This document shows, piece by piece, positions 1-5,894 of a stretch of 7,891 bases of DNA. Each line of letters opens with the position of its first letter. Within the stretch, counting starts at the first letter, position 1. Below the pieces are notes generated by a model that had not been told where the DNA came from, searched no databases, and saw only the letters and a list, made by a program, of their open reading frames with translations. The position numbers and the translations under genes are program-made. The stretch spans positions 1-7,891 of the forward strand of contig JAZOLI010000073.1 in the NCBI GenBank assembly GCA_045652965.1. Direction: 5' to 3'. Source of the stretch: Scatosoma sp045652965. Its GTDB lineage: Bacteria; Bacillota; Clostridia; Christensenellales; Borkfalkiaceae.

Positions 1-2595
1 GCTGATTACTTTTTGATCGTTTGGGATTATATCAACTGGTCGAGATTAAACGGCATTCCCGTAGGGCCTGGTCGTGGCTCGGGGGTTGGCAGTATTGTTG
101 CCTATTCGATTGGAATCACCGACGTTGATCCGCTTAAATACGATTTGATTTTTGAACGTTTCTTGAACCCTGATTGTGTATCCATGGGCGATTTCGACGT
201 CGATTTTTGCACCAAACGTCGCCATGAAAGCATTGAATACGTGCGTGAAAAATATCATCCTGAACTCGTGGCGCAAATCGTCACGTTTGGTACGCTTGCT
301 TCGCGCGCCGTTATCAAAGACGTAGGGCGTGTTATGGGCGTGCCTTATTCGGAAACGGATAAGGTGGCTAAGCTCATGGACGGAAAATCCACGATTGGCG
401 AGCTTCTTGGTTTAAAAATACCTAAAATTGAAAAGCAACTTCAAGATCCCGAGCTTAGCGAAGAAAAGCGCGGTGAAATTGAAAAGAATTTAGCAGAACA
501 AAAAAAGAAAAGAAACCCCGAATTTATCGAAGTGTATGAATCGAACGATGAGCTTCGTCGTGTGATTGACATGGGCTTAAAATTGGAAGGTATGCCTAAA
601 AACACTTCCGAACACGCCGCAGGCGTCGTGATTTGCAACAAAGTGCTTGCTGATAACGTGCCGCTTGCAAGAAACGGGGAAGATATTGTCACACAGTTTG
701 ACATGAAAGAAGTGGAAGCGGTGGGTATGCTCAAAATGGACTTCCTTGCGCTCACCACGCTTACCGATATTCAAAACACACTTGAATATATCAAAGATGG
801 CTTGGGGATAGAAATCGATTTTAACAAAATCGGCGTAGACGTGCCGGAAGCTTATGAGCTCATCTCGTCGGGGGATACCGACGCGGTGTTCCAGCTCGAA
901 CAAGGCGGCATGAAAAAGTTTATGAAAGACTTGCAACCTAACTGTTTGGAAGATTTGATTGCAGGCATTTCCCTTTATCGCCCTGGTCCTATGGATTTCA
1001 TTCCTACGTATATCCATAACAAGCATCACCCCGAAGATATCGTTTACGACACGCCTTTGTTAGAGCCGATTTTGAAAAATTCTTACGGCGTTATCGTATA
1101 TCAAGAACAGGTTATGCAAATTTTCCAACAGCTCGCAGGATACACCTACGGTCAAGCCGATCTCGTTCGCCGTGCCATGGCGAAAAAGAAGAAAAAGGAG
1201 CTGATGGCTCACAAGGATAAATTTATCTACGGTGATTCCGATGCAAAAATCACGGGTTGCGTATCGAAAGGTATACCCGCAGAAGTAGCGGCGAAAATCT
1301 TTGGAGATATGGAAAGCTTTGCATCTTATGCGTTCAACAAATCGCACGCTGCGGCGTATGCGGTGGTTGCGTATCGCACGGCGTATTTGAAGGCGTTCTA
1401 TCCCAAAGAATTTTTGGCGGGTGTTTTGAACGACCGCATTGATAAAATTGAAGAAATTTCCAAGTATATCACGTATATGAAAGAACGCAACATTGCTGTT
1501 CTGCAACCGGATATCAACAAATCGAGAGATATTTTCTACGTGGAAGGAAACGGAATTCGAATTGGCCTCGCTGCGCTTCGTGGCGTTGGTCAAGATGCGA
1601 TCGCGGCAGTTATCAAAGAACGCAACGAAAACGGCGAATTTAAAGACTTTTCCGATTTTATCGTTCGTTGCGCAAAATTTGTCAACAAGCGTATCGTAGA
1701 AAGTTTGATCTACGCGGGTGCATTCGATAGCTTTGGTTATACGCGCTCGCAATTTGCAAGTGTATACGAAGAAGCGCTTGCGCGAGTGAACGCGATGGAT
1801 AAGCAAAAAGCGGGCGATCAAATTTCTCTTTTTGGTAGCATTTTAGAAGAGCAATCGATCGACGTTCGCTATCCTGATATCCCTGAATTTGAAACGATGG
1901 AAAAGCTTTCCAAGGAAAAATCGGTGCTTGGTGTTTACGTAAGCGGACATCCTTTCGAGAAGTTTTTGCCCTATTTTAAGGATAGAACGTTTAATTGTTC
2001 CATGTTAAACGCATTCACGGAAGACGAAGAGAGCGGCGTTAAAACGTATACGGAAATTAGCGACGGCATGCCCATTACGATGGGCGGCATGATCGGTGCG
2101 TATAAAAAGCTCAAAACGCGCACGGGCTCGTTTATGGCATTCGTAACGGTGGAAGATCTTCACGGCGCAATCGAGTGTGTTTGCTTTCCTAAAATATACG
2201 ATAAAATTAGAAGCTTTTTAGAATCGGATAAGGTCGTTTCCGTGTCGGGCAAGATTAGCATTGACGCCGAAAAAGCACCTGTGATTATCGTGGAGAAGAT
2301 GACGGAGTTTTCTTTGGATGAACAGCAGGAAAAGTCTGTTTCGCCTATCAATGCGAAAGAACAAACCGTGGAAAAAACGGATGCAGAAAAACGGCTCTGG
2401 CTCAACGTTACGAACATGGAAGAAGCCGATCTTGACGAGCTTATGGAAACGCTTACCTATTACGCTGGCGACACGGAAGTGGTGTTTGTAAAGGGCGGTA
2501 AAAAATTGCTTTGTTCGCAAAAAGTGACGCCGTCGAAAGCGCTTATGGCGGAACTTGTGAGCTTTTTGGCGGAAAATTGTATAAAATTTGTGTAA
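1..2595 (+). CDS. dnaE: DNA polymerase III alpha subunit DnaE, C-terminal 864 residues (5' end outside the window)
   Basis: This is the catalytic subunit of the replicative DNA polymerase. The frame is open from base 1 (first residues ADYFLIVWDY), so the gene starts upstream. Bacterial DnaE is usually about 1,150 residues, so roughly 300 are missing, including the PHP domain. In visible numbering, GPGRGSG is at 22-28. The palm aspartates are D66 and D68 in GDFDVDF and D247 in KMDFLAL, matching E. coli D401, D403 and D555. YRPGPMD (326-332), YQEQVMQI (367-374) and FASYAFNKSHAAAYA (440-454) are family hallmarks. A helix-hairpin-helix region follows at about 515-580, then a beta-clamp-binding motif QISLF (607-611), an OB-fold at about 690-770 and a C-terminal domain. 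Two oddities are a Gly where the family usually has Pro before DFDVDF, and an extra charged stretch of about 30 residues near 131-171. No convincing terminator follows the stop codon. Identity is firm; whether it belongs to the DnaE1 or another subtype is not settled here. Confidence 0.97.
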   Translation, partial: ADYFLIVWDYINWSRLNGIPVGPGRGSGVGSIVAYSIGITDVDPLKYDLIFERFLNPDCVSMGDFDVDFCTKRRHESIEYVREKYHPELVAQIVTFGTLASRAVIKDVGRVMGVPYSETDKVAKLMDGKSTIGELLGLKIPKIEKQLQDPELSEEKRGEIEKNLAEQKKKRNPEFIEVYESNDELRRVIDMGLKLEGMPKNTSEHAAGVVICNKVLADNVPLARNGEDIVTQFDMKEVEAVGMLKMDFLALTTLTDIQNTLEYIKDGLGIEIDFNKIGVDVPEAYELISSGDTDAVFQLEQGGMKKFMKDLQPNCLEDLIAGISLYRPGPMDFIPTYIHNKHHPEDIVYDTPLLEPILKNSYGVIVYQEQVMQIFQQLAGYTYGQADLVRRAMAKKKKKELMAHKDKFIYGDSDAKITGCVSKGIPAEVAAKIFGDMESFASYAFNKSHAAAYAVVAYRTAYLKAFYPKEFLAGVLNDRIDKIEEISKYITYMKERNIAVLQPDINKSRDIFYVEGNGIRIGLAALRGVGQDAIAAVIKERNENGEFKDFSDFIVRCAKFVNKRIVESLIYAGAFDSFGYTRSQFASVYEEALARVNAMDKQKAGDQISLFGSILEEQSIDVRYPDIPEFETMEKLSKEKSVLGVYVSGHPFEKFLPYFKDRTFNCSMLNAFTEDEESGVKTYTEISDGMPITMGGMIGAYKKLKTRTGSFMAFVTVEDLHGAIECVCFPKIYDKIRSFLESDKVVSVSGKISIDAEKAPVIIVEKMTEFSLDEQQEKSVSPINAKEQTVEKTDAEKRLWLNVTNMEEADLDELMETLTYYAGDTEVVFVKGGKKLLCSQKVTPSKALMAELVSFLAENCIKFV

Positions 2596-2622
2596 AAATT
2601 TGCTGAATAAGCGTTAAAAAGG

Positions 2623-2650
2623 TTGTCTTTTAGAAAAAATTTGATATAAT
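2623..2650 (+). promoter_or_regulatory. Sigma-A-type promoter of pfkA with extended -10
   Basis: A TTGTCT -35 element (2623-2628) is separated by 16 bases from a perfect TATAAT -10 (2645-2650). A TG one base upstream of the -10 (2642-2643) makes it an extended -10. The expected transcript start, near 2657, gives a leader of about 37 bases with AGGAG at 2682-2686, seven bases before the pfkA ATG. pfkA can therefore be expressed independently of dnaE. Confidence 0.75.
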
Positions 2651-2693
2651 ATTATTTGGAAAAAGTGAGAGTACGATTTTTAGGAGAAAAAAG

Positions 2694-3656
2694 ATGAAAC
2701 GTATTGGTTTGTTGACGAGCGGTGGCGATGCTCCCGGTATGAACGCGGCAATCCGCGCAGTAGTGCGTTCGGGTATTTATTTCGGTATGGAAGTGTTCGG
2801 AATCGAACGCGGCTATGCAGGTTTGATTGAAGATACCGTTGTGCCCATGGAAATGCGCAGCGTTTCCAATATCGTTCAATTCGGCGGCACGAAGCTTCGC
2901 ACGGCAAGATGCTTGGAAATGCTCACGAAGGAAGGTAAACAACAAGCGGTTGCAACGCTTGAAAAACACGGGATTGAAGGTCTTGTCGTAATCGGTGGCG
3001 ATGGTTCGTTCCGCGGCGCAAGAGCGCTCACCGAAGAATTCGGCGTGCCTACGATCGGTATCCCTGGCACGATTGATAACGATTTAGAATACACCGATTA
3101 TACGCTTGGTTTTGATACGGCGGTGAACACCTGCTTGGACATTATCAACAAATTGCGCGACACCATGACGTCGCATGAACGCGTTTGCGTGGTGGAAGTT
3201 ATGGGTAGACATTGCGGCGACATCGCTTTGTATAGCGGTATCGCTTCGGGTGCGGAAATTATCGTTGTTCCTGAAATCGAATTTAAAATGGATGAAATCA
3301 TTTCTCGCATTGATCGTTCGCGTGCAAACGGTAAACATTCGAACATTATCGTTATCGCCGAAGGCGTTATGAGTGCGGAACAGTTTTCTAGCAAATTGCA
3401 AGAAAAAACGTCCTATTCCATTCGTCCCACCTGTATCGGACACGTACAACGCGGCGGATCTCCGACTATGGCGGATAGAATGTTGGCGGCACAGTTTGGT
3501 AACAAAGCCGTTCGTTTGTTAAACGAAGGGATTGGCAATCGTGTGGTTGGTATTCGAGATAATAAGATAATTGATATGGACATCATTGAAGCTGTTTCGA
3601 TGAAAAAGACGTTTAACCACGAGCTTTACGAAACGTTGCAAATGATTTCGATGTAA
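2694..3656 (+). CDS. pfkA: ATP-dependent 6-phosphofructokinase PfkA
   Basis: Phosphorylates fructose-6-phosphate to fructose-1,6-bisphosphate with ATP, the committed step of glycolysis, in the cytoplasm, normally as a homotetramer. The 320 residues equal the length of E. coli PfkA and align without obvious gaps. Visible motifs are the ATP loop TSGGDAPGMNAA (8-19), GGDGS (101-105), PGTIDND (124-130) with the catalytic Asp, MGRHCGD (170-176) and GHVQRGG (249-255) for fructose-6-phosphate binding. Gly104 in GGDG marks the ATP-dependent type; pyrophosphate-dependent enzymes usually have Asp there. Residues matching the E. coli allosteric site are kept (R21, R25, R55, R155, E188, K214), so control by PEP and ADP is likely by family analogy. 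The start is set by AGGAG seven bases upstream. The gene follows dnaE, as in Clostridium, but pyruvate kinase, which comes next in Clostridium, is not here. Confidence 0.97.
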   Translation: MKRIGLLTSGGDAPGMNAAIRAVVRSGIYFGMEVFGIERGYAGLIEDTVVPMEMRSVSNIVQFGGTKLRTARCLEMLTKEGKQQAVATLEKHGIEGLVVIGGDGSFRGARALTEEFGVPTIGIPGTIDNDLEYTDYTLGFDTAVNTCLDIINKLRDTMTSHERVCVVEVMGRHCGDIALYSGIASGAEIIVVPEIEFKMDEIISRIDRSRANGKHSNIIVIAEGVMSAEQFSSKLQEKTSYSIRPTCIGHVQRGGSPTMADRMLAAQFGNKAVRLLNEGIGNRVVGIRDNKIIDMDIIEAVSMKKTFNHELYETLQMISM

Positions 3657-3667
3657 AGAAAATCCTT

Positions 3668-3702
3668 AAAGACCGTTTTTCAAAAGGAAAAGCGGTTTTT
3701 TC
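3668..3702 (+). terminator. Intrinsic terminator of pfkA
   Basis: Inverted arms ACCGTTTTTC (3672-3681) and GAAAAGCGGT (3687-3696) form a 10-bp stem with one G-U pair and a five-base loop. A U-tract follows at 3697-3701. The hairpin starts 15 bases after the pfkA stop codon, so pfkA is probably a single-gene transcript. Confidence 0.85.
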
Positions 3703-3727
3703 TTGAAAAATTAAAAATGTTTGAAAA

Positions 3728-3747
3728 ACACATTGAAAAAATTGTGT
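3728..3747. promoter_or_regulatory. Imperfect 20-bp inverted repeat over the -35 element, candidate operator
   Basis: The arms ACACATT (3728-3734) and ATTGTGT (3741-3747) are inverted copies with one mismatch, six bases apart. They cover the -35 hexamer and part of the spacer, where a bound repressor would block RNA polymerase. Genes of the fruK type are often controlled by DeoR- or LacI-family repressors, but no regulator gene lies in the window and the motif does not match one I can name. The AT-rich background makes chance a real possibility. Confidence 0.3.
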
Positions 3748-3761
3748 AATTGTTATATAAT
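3733..3761 (+). promoter_or_regulatory. Strong sigma-A-type promoter of the PfkB-family kinase gene
   Basis: TTGAAA (3733-3738) and a perfect TATAAT (3756-3761) are separated by the ideal 17 bases, making this the closest match to consensus in the window. The expected start near 3768 gives a leader of about 40 bases ending in a GGGAG ribosome binding site (3793-3797). Confidence 0.75.
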
Positions 3762-3807
3762 ATATATGATAGGTATATGATAAGGTAAAAGTGGGAGTGA
3801 TGGTTTT

Positions 3808-4734
3808 ATGATTTTAACGGTTTGTATGAGTCCTTGTACGGATATAACGATCGAGCTCGATTCGTTGAATGTGGGGATGACGAACGTTGTAAAAAGCAAA
3901 ACGACTTCGTTTGGCGGTAAAGCGTTAAACGTGGCAATTGGCGTAGGCAGGCTTGGCGGCTCGCCTTACGCAACGGGACTTATGTATAACGAAAACGGAT
4001 ACATATTTGAAAACGCGCTCGATAAAGAAGGCGTGCCGTTTACGTTTGTTTGGAATAAGGGTAGAGTGCGTGAAAATTATAAGTTTATCGACAATCGGTC
4101 TATGCTTACCGAAGTGAACGACATAGGCGAGGCGGTACAAAAAGAAAAAGCGGATGAAGTGCTTGCGATGGTGCGCATGCTGTCCAATCGCAGCAAAGTG
4201 ACCGTACTTTCAGGCGGATTGCCACGTGGGGTGAACGCAAGCTTTTATGGCGAGCTTGTGCGCGCAGTTGCACCAAATTCCTTAAAGATCGTGGATGCGT
4301 CGGGTGAGCGGTTGTTTGCGGCGCTTTCCGAAGGGGTTGATTTGGTAAAACCTAACCTTGAAGAATTAGAGAATACGCTCGGTAGAAGAATTGTTAGCAA
4401 GGAAGATATGCTTGCAGGTTGCTACGAACTTTTAGATCGCGGTGCAAAACGCGTGCTGCTTTCCCTTGGCAAGCAAGGTGCGGTGATCACCGACGGTACG
4501 CATAGCTATTATTGTAAGAGTATGAACGTGGCTGTCAATTCCACCGTCGGGGCAGGAGACGGCATGGTTGCCGCGGCAGCAATGCAATTAGAGCAAGATG
4601 CGCCTCTTTCGGAAATTTTGCGAGCAGGCGTTGCGGCAGGCACGGCAACCGTTATGACGATGGAGAACGTTTCGTTTACCAAAGAAAAATTTAATGAAGT
4701 GATTGCAAACTTGCGTGTAAGTGAAATTTCCTAA
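3808..4734 (+). CDS. PfkB-superfamily sugar-phosphate kinase, 1-phosphofructokinase/tagatose-6-phosphate kinase (FruK/LacC) type
   Basis: A ribokinase-fold cytoplasmic kinase, most like FruK and LacC, which phosphorylate fructose-1-phosphate or tagatose-6-phosphate to the bisphosphate. The 308 residues are the family's normal length. Features are the N-terminal strand with substrate-side Asp (SPCTD, D12), the glycine hinge GGKALNVA (36-43), a GRVRENYK segment (85-92) matching the family's G-x-T-R-x-N-x-K, TEVN (101-104), SGGLPRG (135-141), KPNLEEL (181-187), and the anion hole and catalytic base in TVGAGD (246-251, D251). Compared with canonical FruK, GGKG is GGKA, NPAxD is SPCTD and the Thr of TRxN is Val, so the exact substrate is uncertain. 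No fructose PTS, regulator or lactose/tagatose gene is adjacent. GGGAG lies ten bases before the ATG. No hairpin terminator follows directly, so transcripts may run on to the terminator at 4926-4951. The family is firm; the substrate is not. Confidence 0.9.
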   Translation: MILTVCMSPCTDITIELDSLNVGMTNVVKSKTTSFGGKALNVAIGVGRLGGSPYATGLMYNENGYIFENALDKEGVPFTFVWNKGRVRENYKFIDNRSMLTEVNDIGEAVQKEKADEVLAMVRMLSNRSKVTVLSGGLPRGVNASFYGELVRAVAPNSLKIVDASGERLFAALSEGVDLVKPNLEELENTLGRRIVSKEDMLAGCYELLDRGAKRVLLSLGKQGAVITDGTHSYYCKSMNVAVNSTVGAGDGMVAAAAMQLEQDAPLSEILRAGVAAGTATVMTMENVSFTKEKFNEVIANLRVSEIS

Positions 4735-4750
4735 ACAATAAAAACAATAA
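4733..4750. repeat. Short tandem repeat, two copies of a 9-base unit
   Basis: AAACAATAA occurs twice in direct succession, beginning inside the stop codon of the kinase gene. It is low-complexity intergenic DNA with no function apparent from the sequence. Confidence 0.5.
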
Positions 4751-4781
4751 AAAACGTACATTTCTTTTCTGACACGCTGCA

Positions 4782-4792
4782 TATAATATAAT
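4782..4792 (+). promoter_or_regulatory. Overlapping double TATAAT, possible promoter for the leader/small RNA
   Basis: Two perfect -10 hexamers share one base (4782-4787 and 4787-4792). No good -35 sits at the right distance; the best nearby matches are only about half consensus (for example TTTTCT at 4765-4770), and no extended -10 TG is present. A start would fall near 4794-4800. If real, it would transcribe the terminator-ended segment up to 4951 and, on read-through, the two genes beyond. Confidence 0.4.
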
Positions 4793-4798
4793 ATGTCC

Positions 4799-4951
4799 TT
4801 TATGAAAACGTTCTTTTTCTCTTTCGAAAAACGGTGCGGGGTATGCCGTCCCGTTTTAGATAAGATAGCGGAAGTTGGAAAAGACGCCGTGTATTTTAAG
4901 GGTGAATGGGCGAGTCGGATATACTACCGCAGCACAATAGCTGCGGTTTTT
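4799..4951 (+). ncRNA. Candidate small RNA or attenuator leader of about 150 nt, family unknown
   Basis: This segment runs from a possible promoter to a perfect intrinsic terminator. One hairpin is visible: AAAACGG (4828-4834) pairs with CCGTTTT (4851-4857) around a 16-base loop. That loop contains TGCGG (4835-4839), which is complementary to CCGCA (4927-4931) in the terminator's left arm, so an alternative antiterminator pairing is possible. A weaker pairing, GAC-GCC (4883-4888) with GGC-GA-GTC (4909-4916), is also possible. I do not recognise a known riboswitch, 6S, SRP, T-box or tmRNA core. The same bases also carry an open frame (4802-4990), discussed in the findings, but it has no ribosome binding site and the terminator lies inside it. 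Both a free-standing RNA and a cis-acting leader fit. Confidence 0.35.
4926..4951 (+). terminator. Perfect intrinsic terminator upstream of the Cys/His-rich protein gene
   Basis: ACCGCAGC (4926-4933) and GCTGCGGT (4940-4947) form a perfect 8-bp GC-rich stem with a six-base loop, followed by a run of T ending at 4951. It lies 192 bases after the kinase stop codon and 50 bases before the next start codon. It can therefore end read-through from the kinase gene, end a small RNA, or act as an attenuator for the downstream pair. Confidence 0.85.
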
Positions 4952-5001
4952 CATAAACGGCATAAATTTTTTTACCAATGCATAACATAAGGAGTGGTAT
5001 A

Positions 5002-5196
5002 ATGGATTTTAAAAATCAGCAAGAAAAATTTGACAAAGTGAAATGGTTTGATAGCGTGCGAGCGGGCTATGACACCTGCGGAACGTATTCTTTTTGCGAT
5101 GCGTGTAGAAAGGATCAAACAAATCCATGTGCACGTGCGGCACATAGACATACGAATGGATATATTCGCATTGCGCTAATTTGCCGCCACGCTTGA
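5002..5196 (+). CDS. Small Cys/His-rich protein of unknown function, possibly metal-binding
   Basis: A 64-residue cytoplasmic protein with no signal peptide or membrane segment; I do not recognise its family. The start is well supported: TAAGGAG ends seven bases before the ATG, and an ATG 24 bases further upstream lacks a site. The N-terminal 25 residues are charged. The rest is dense in possible metal ligands: C26, C32, C35 (a CxxC), C43, H48, H50, C61 and H63. That pattern suggests a small zinc-ribbon-like or other metal site, although the spacing matches no classical finger I can name. The stop is 12 bases before the start of the membrane-protein gene, so the two are very likely co-transcribed. 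Any promoter would have to be upstream of the terminator at 4926-4951, or be a weak one I cannot see. Coding status is supported by the ribosome binding site, the tight spacing to the next gene and codon use like its neighbours. Confidence 0.7.
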   Translation: MDFKNQQEKFDKVKWFDSVRAGYDTCGTYSFCDACRKDQTNPCARAAHRHTNGYIRIALICRHA

Positions 5197-5208
5197 TAGG
5201 GGGAAAGA

Positions 5209-5688
5209 ATGAAAAGAACGGAAAAGATCGTTGCGGGTCTTTTAACAATTGCGCTTGGCGTGCTCTTAATCGTGTTGAAAGGAAGGGTCGTTAGCATTTT
5301 AATGACGGTGCTTGGCGTGGGTTTGATTTCGTTTGGGATTGTCGATCTTTTCTATCAATTGATCCCGCCTGCCGTGGTGAAATTGGTTGTGGGCGCAATC
5401 ATTATTTTATGCGGTTGGGTGATCGTGGAAGCGGTGCTATACGTGCTCGCAGGCGCGCTTATAATCTCGGGAATATTGATTTTATATGAAAAGATAAAAT
5501 GCAAAGCCGTTTGTCCCACCGTTTGGCAAACCGTTTGCGATTACGCAGTTCCCGTTGTTTTTATCTTGATGGGTATATTGCTTTTGTTTAATCAAGGTAG
5601 CACTCTGGCTTGGGTGTTTGTGCTCAGCGGCGTGTTCACAATTATCGAAGGCGGCTTATTGCTTGTTGGCGGTTTTTATCAAGATTGA
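5209..5688 (+). CDS. Six-helix inner-membrane protein, DUF308/HdeD-like
   Basis: A 159-residue, very hydrophobic protein made almost wholly of membrane segments, at about residues 8-25, 27-48, 54-72, 73-92, 111-127 and 131-152. These are rich in Gly, Val, Leu and Ile, with repeated L-G-x-G/L-x-G-I patterns suggesting internal duplication of a helical hairpin. This layout is typical of DUF308/HdeD-family proteins; E. coli HdeD is an acid-resistance membrane protein, but most relatives have no known function. A short soluble loop (about 93-110, CKAVCPTVWQTVC) carries three Cys. AGGGGG ends five bases before the ATG, and the gene starts 12 bases after the Cys/His-rich protein gene. A terminator closes the unit. 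The family call rests on topology and composition rather than a diagnostic motif, so function is unassigned. Confidence 0.8.
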   Translation: MKRTEKIVAGLLTIALGVLLIVLKGRVVSILMTVLGVGLISFGIVDLFYQLIPPAVVKLVVGAIIILCGWVIVEAVLYVLAGALIISGILILYEKIKCKAVCPTVWQTVCDYAVPVVFILMGILLLFNQGSTLAWVFVLSGVFTIIEGGLLLVGGFYQD

Positions 5689-5707
5689 TTTAAACGTTTT
5701 TAGCGTT

Positions 5708-5736
5708 CGTTCCGATGTTTATCGGGACGTTTTTTT
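5708..5736 (+). terminator. Intrinsic terminator of the small-protein/membrane-protein pair
   Basis: CGTTCCGAT (5708-5716) pairs with ATCGGGACG (5721-5729) in a 9-bp stem with one G-U pair and a four-base GTTT loop. Seven T follow (5730-5736). It begins 19 bases after the stop codon of the membrane-protein gene. Confidence 0.9.
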
Positions 5737-5808
5737 ATGTAAAAAAAGAAAAAGATAAAAATTTATCGATTTAGCGAATAAAAATTGCATTGCAGGCAGG
5801 TTAAGCAT

Positions 5809-5837
5809 TTGTCGAACGATGAAAAATATGTTATAAT
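5809..5837 (+). promoter_or_regulatory. Sigma-A-type promoter with extended -10 for the dehydrogenase-fumarase unit
   Basis: TTGTCG (5809-5814), a 17-base spacer and a perfect TATAAT (5832-5837) are preceded by a TG at 5829-5830 (extended -10). The start would be near 5844, giving a leader of about 50 bases. That places a possible TTG start at 5850 almost at the transcript end and supports the ATG at 5895. I looked for a Rex-type redox operator (TTGTGAA...TTCACAA), which is common before ldh genes, and found none. The upstream stretch 5737-5808 is AT-rich and shows no other clear element. Confidence 0.75.
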
Positions 5838-5894
5838 TATACTAGTGTATTGTGGGAAAGTATAAGAGAAAATAAAAAAACGGAGATAAATTTT

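Noticed and set aside
13..15. TTG at 13 as the true start of dnaE
   Set aside because: The frame is open through base 1, and the residues before it (ADYF) continue the conserved DnaE block DYFLIVWD, so the gene simply runs off the window.
1060..1821. Long reading frames on the minus strand, such as this 253-residue one inside dnaE and one at 6854-7675 opposite fumC
   Set aside because: They lie opposite well-conserved genes, have no ribosome binding sites or recognisable motifs, and have compositions expected from reading the other strand of coding DNA (rich in Arg, Phe, His and Cys).
2614..2633. A weak hairpin after dnaE (TAAAA and TTTTA arms)
   Set aside because: The stem is only A-T pairs and has no following U-tract, so it would not work as an intrinsic terminator.
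2661..3798. A shared 12-base element, AAAAGTGAGAGT (2661-2672) before pfkA and AAAAGTGGGAGT (3787-3798) before the PfkB-type kinase
   Set aside because: The two copies sit at different distances from their promoters, and one is just the ribosome binding site. Purine-rich leader sequence makes an 11 of 12 match unremarkable.
4998..5003. A TATAAT directly over the start codon of the Cys/His-rich gene
   Set aside because: There is no -35 at a suitable distance, and it would start RNA inside the coding region. The match arises from the spacer plus the ATG.
5829..5852. Possible Rex redox-repressor site around the dehydrogenase promoter
   Set aside because: The region has TTGTGGG and a TATAATTATA palindrome, but no paired TTGTGAA/TTCACAA arms. 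The palindrome is explained by the -10 element itself.
5850..5894. A longer dehydrogenase start at TTG 5850 adding 15 residues
   Set aside because: The extra residues (starting LWESIRENKK) do not look like this family, no ribosome binding site precedes the codon, and it lies within a few bases of the predicted transcript start. ATG 5895 has CGGAG nine bases upstream and gives the normal family length.
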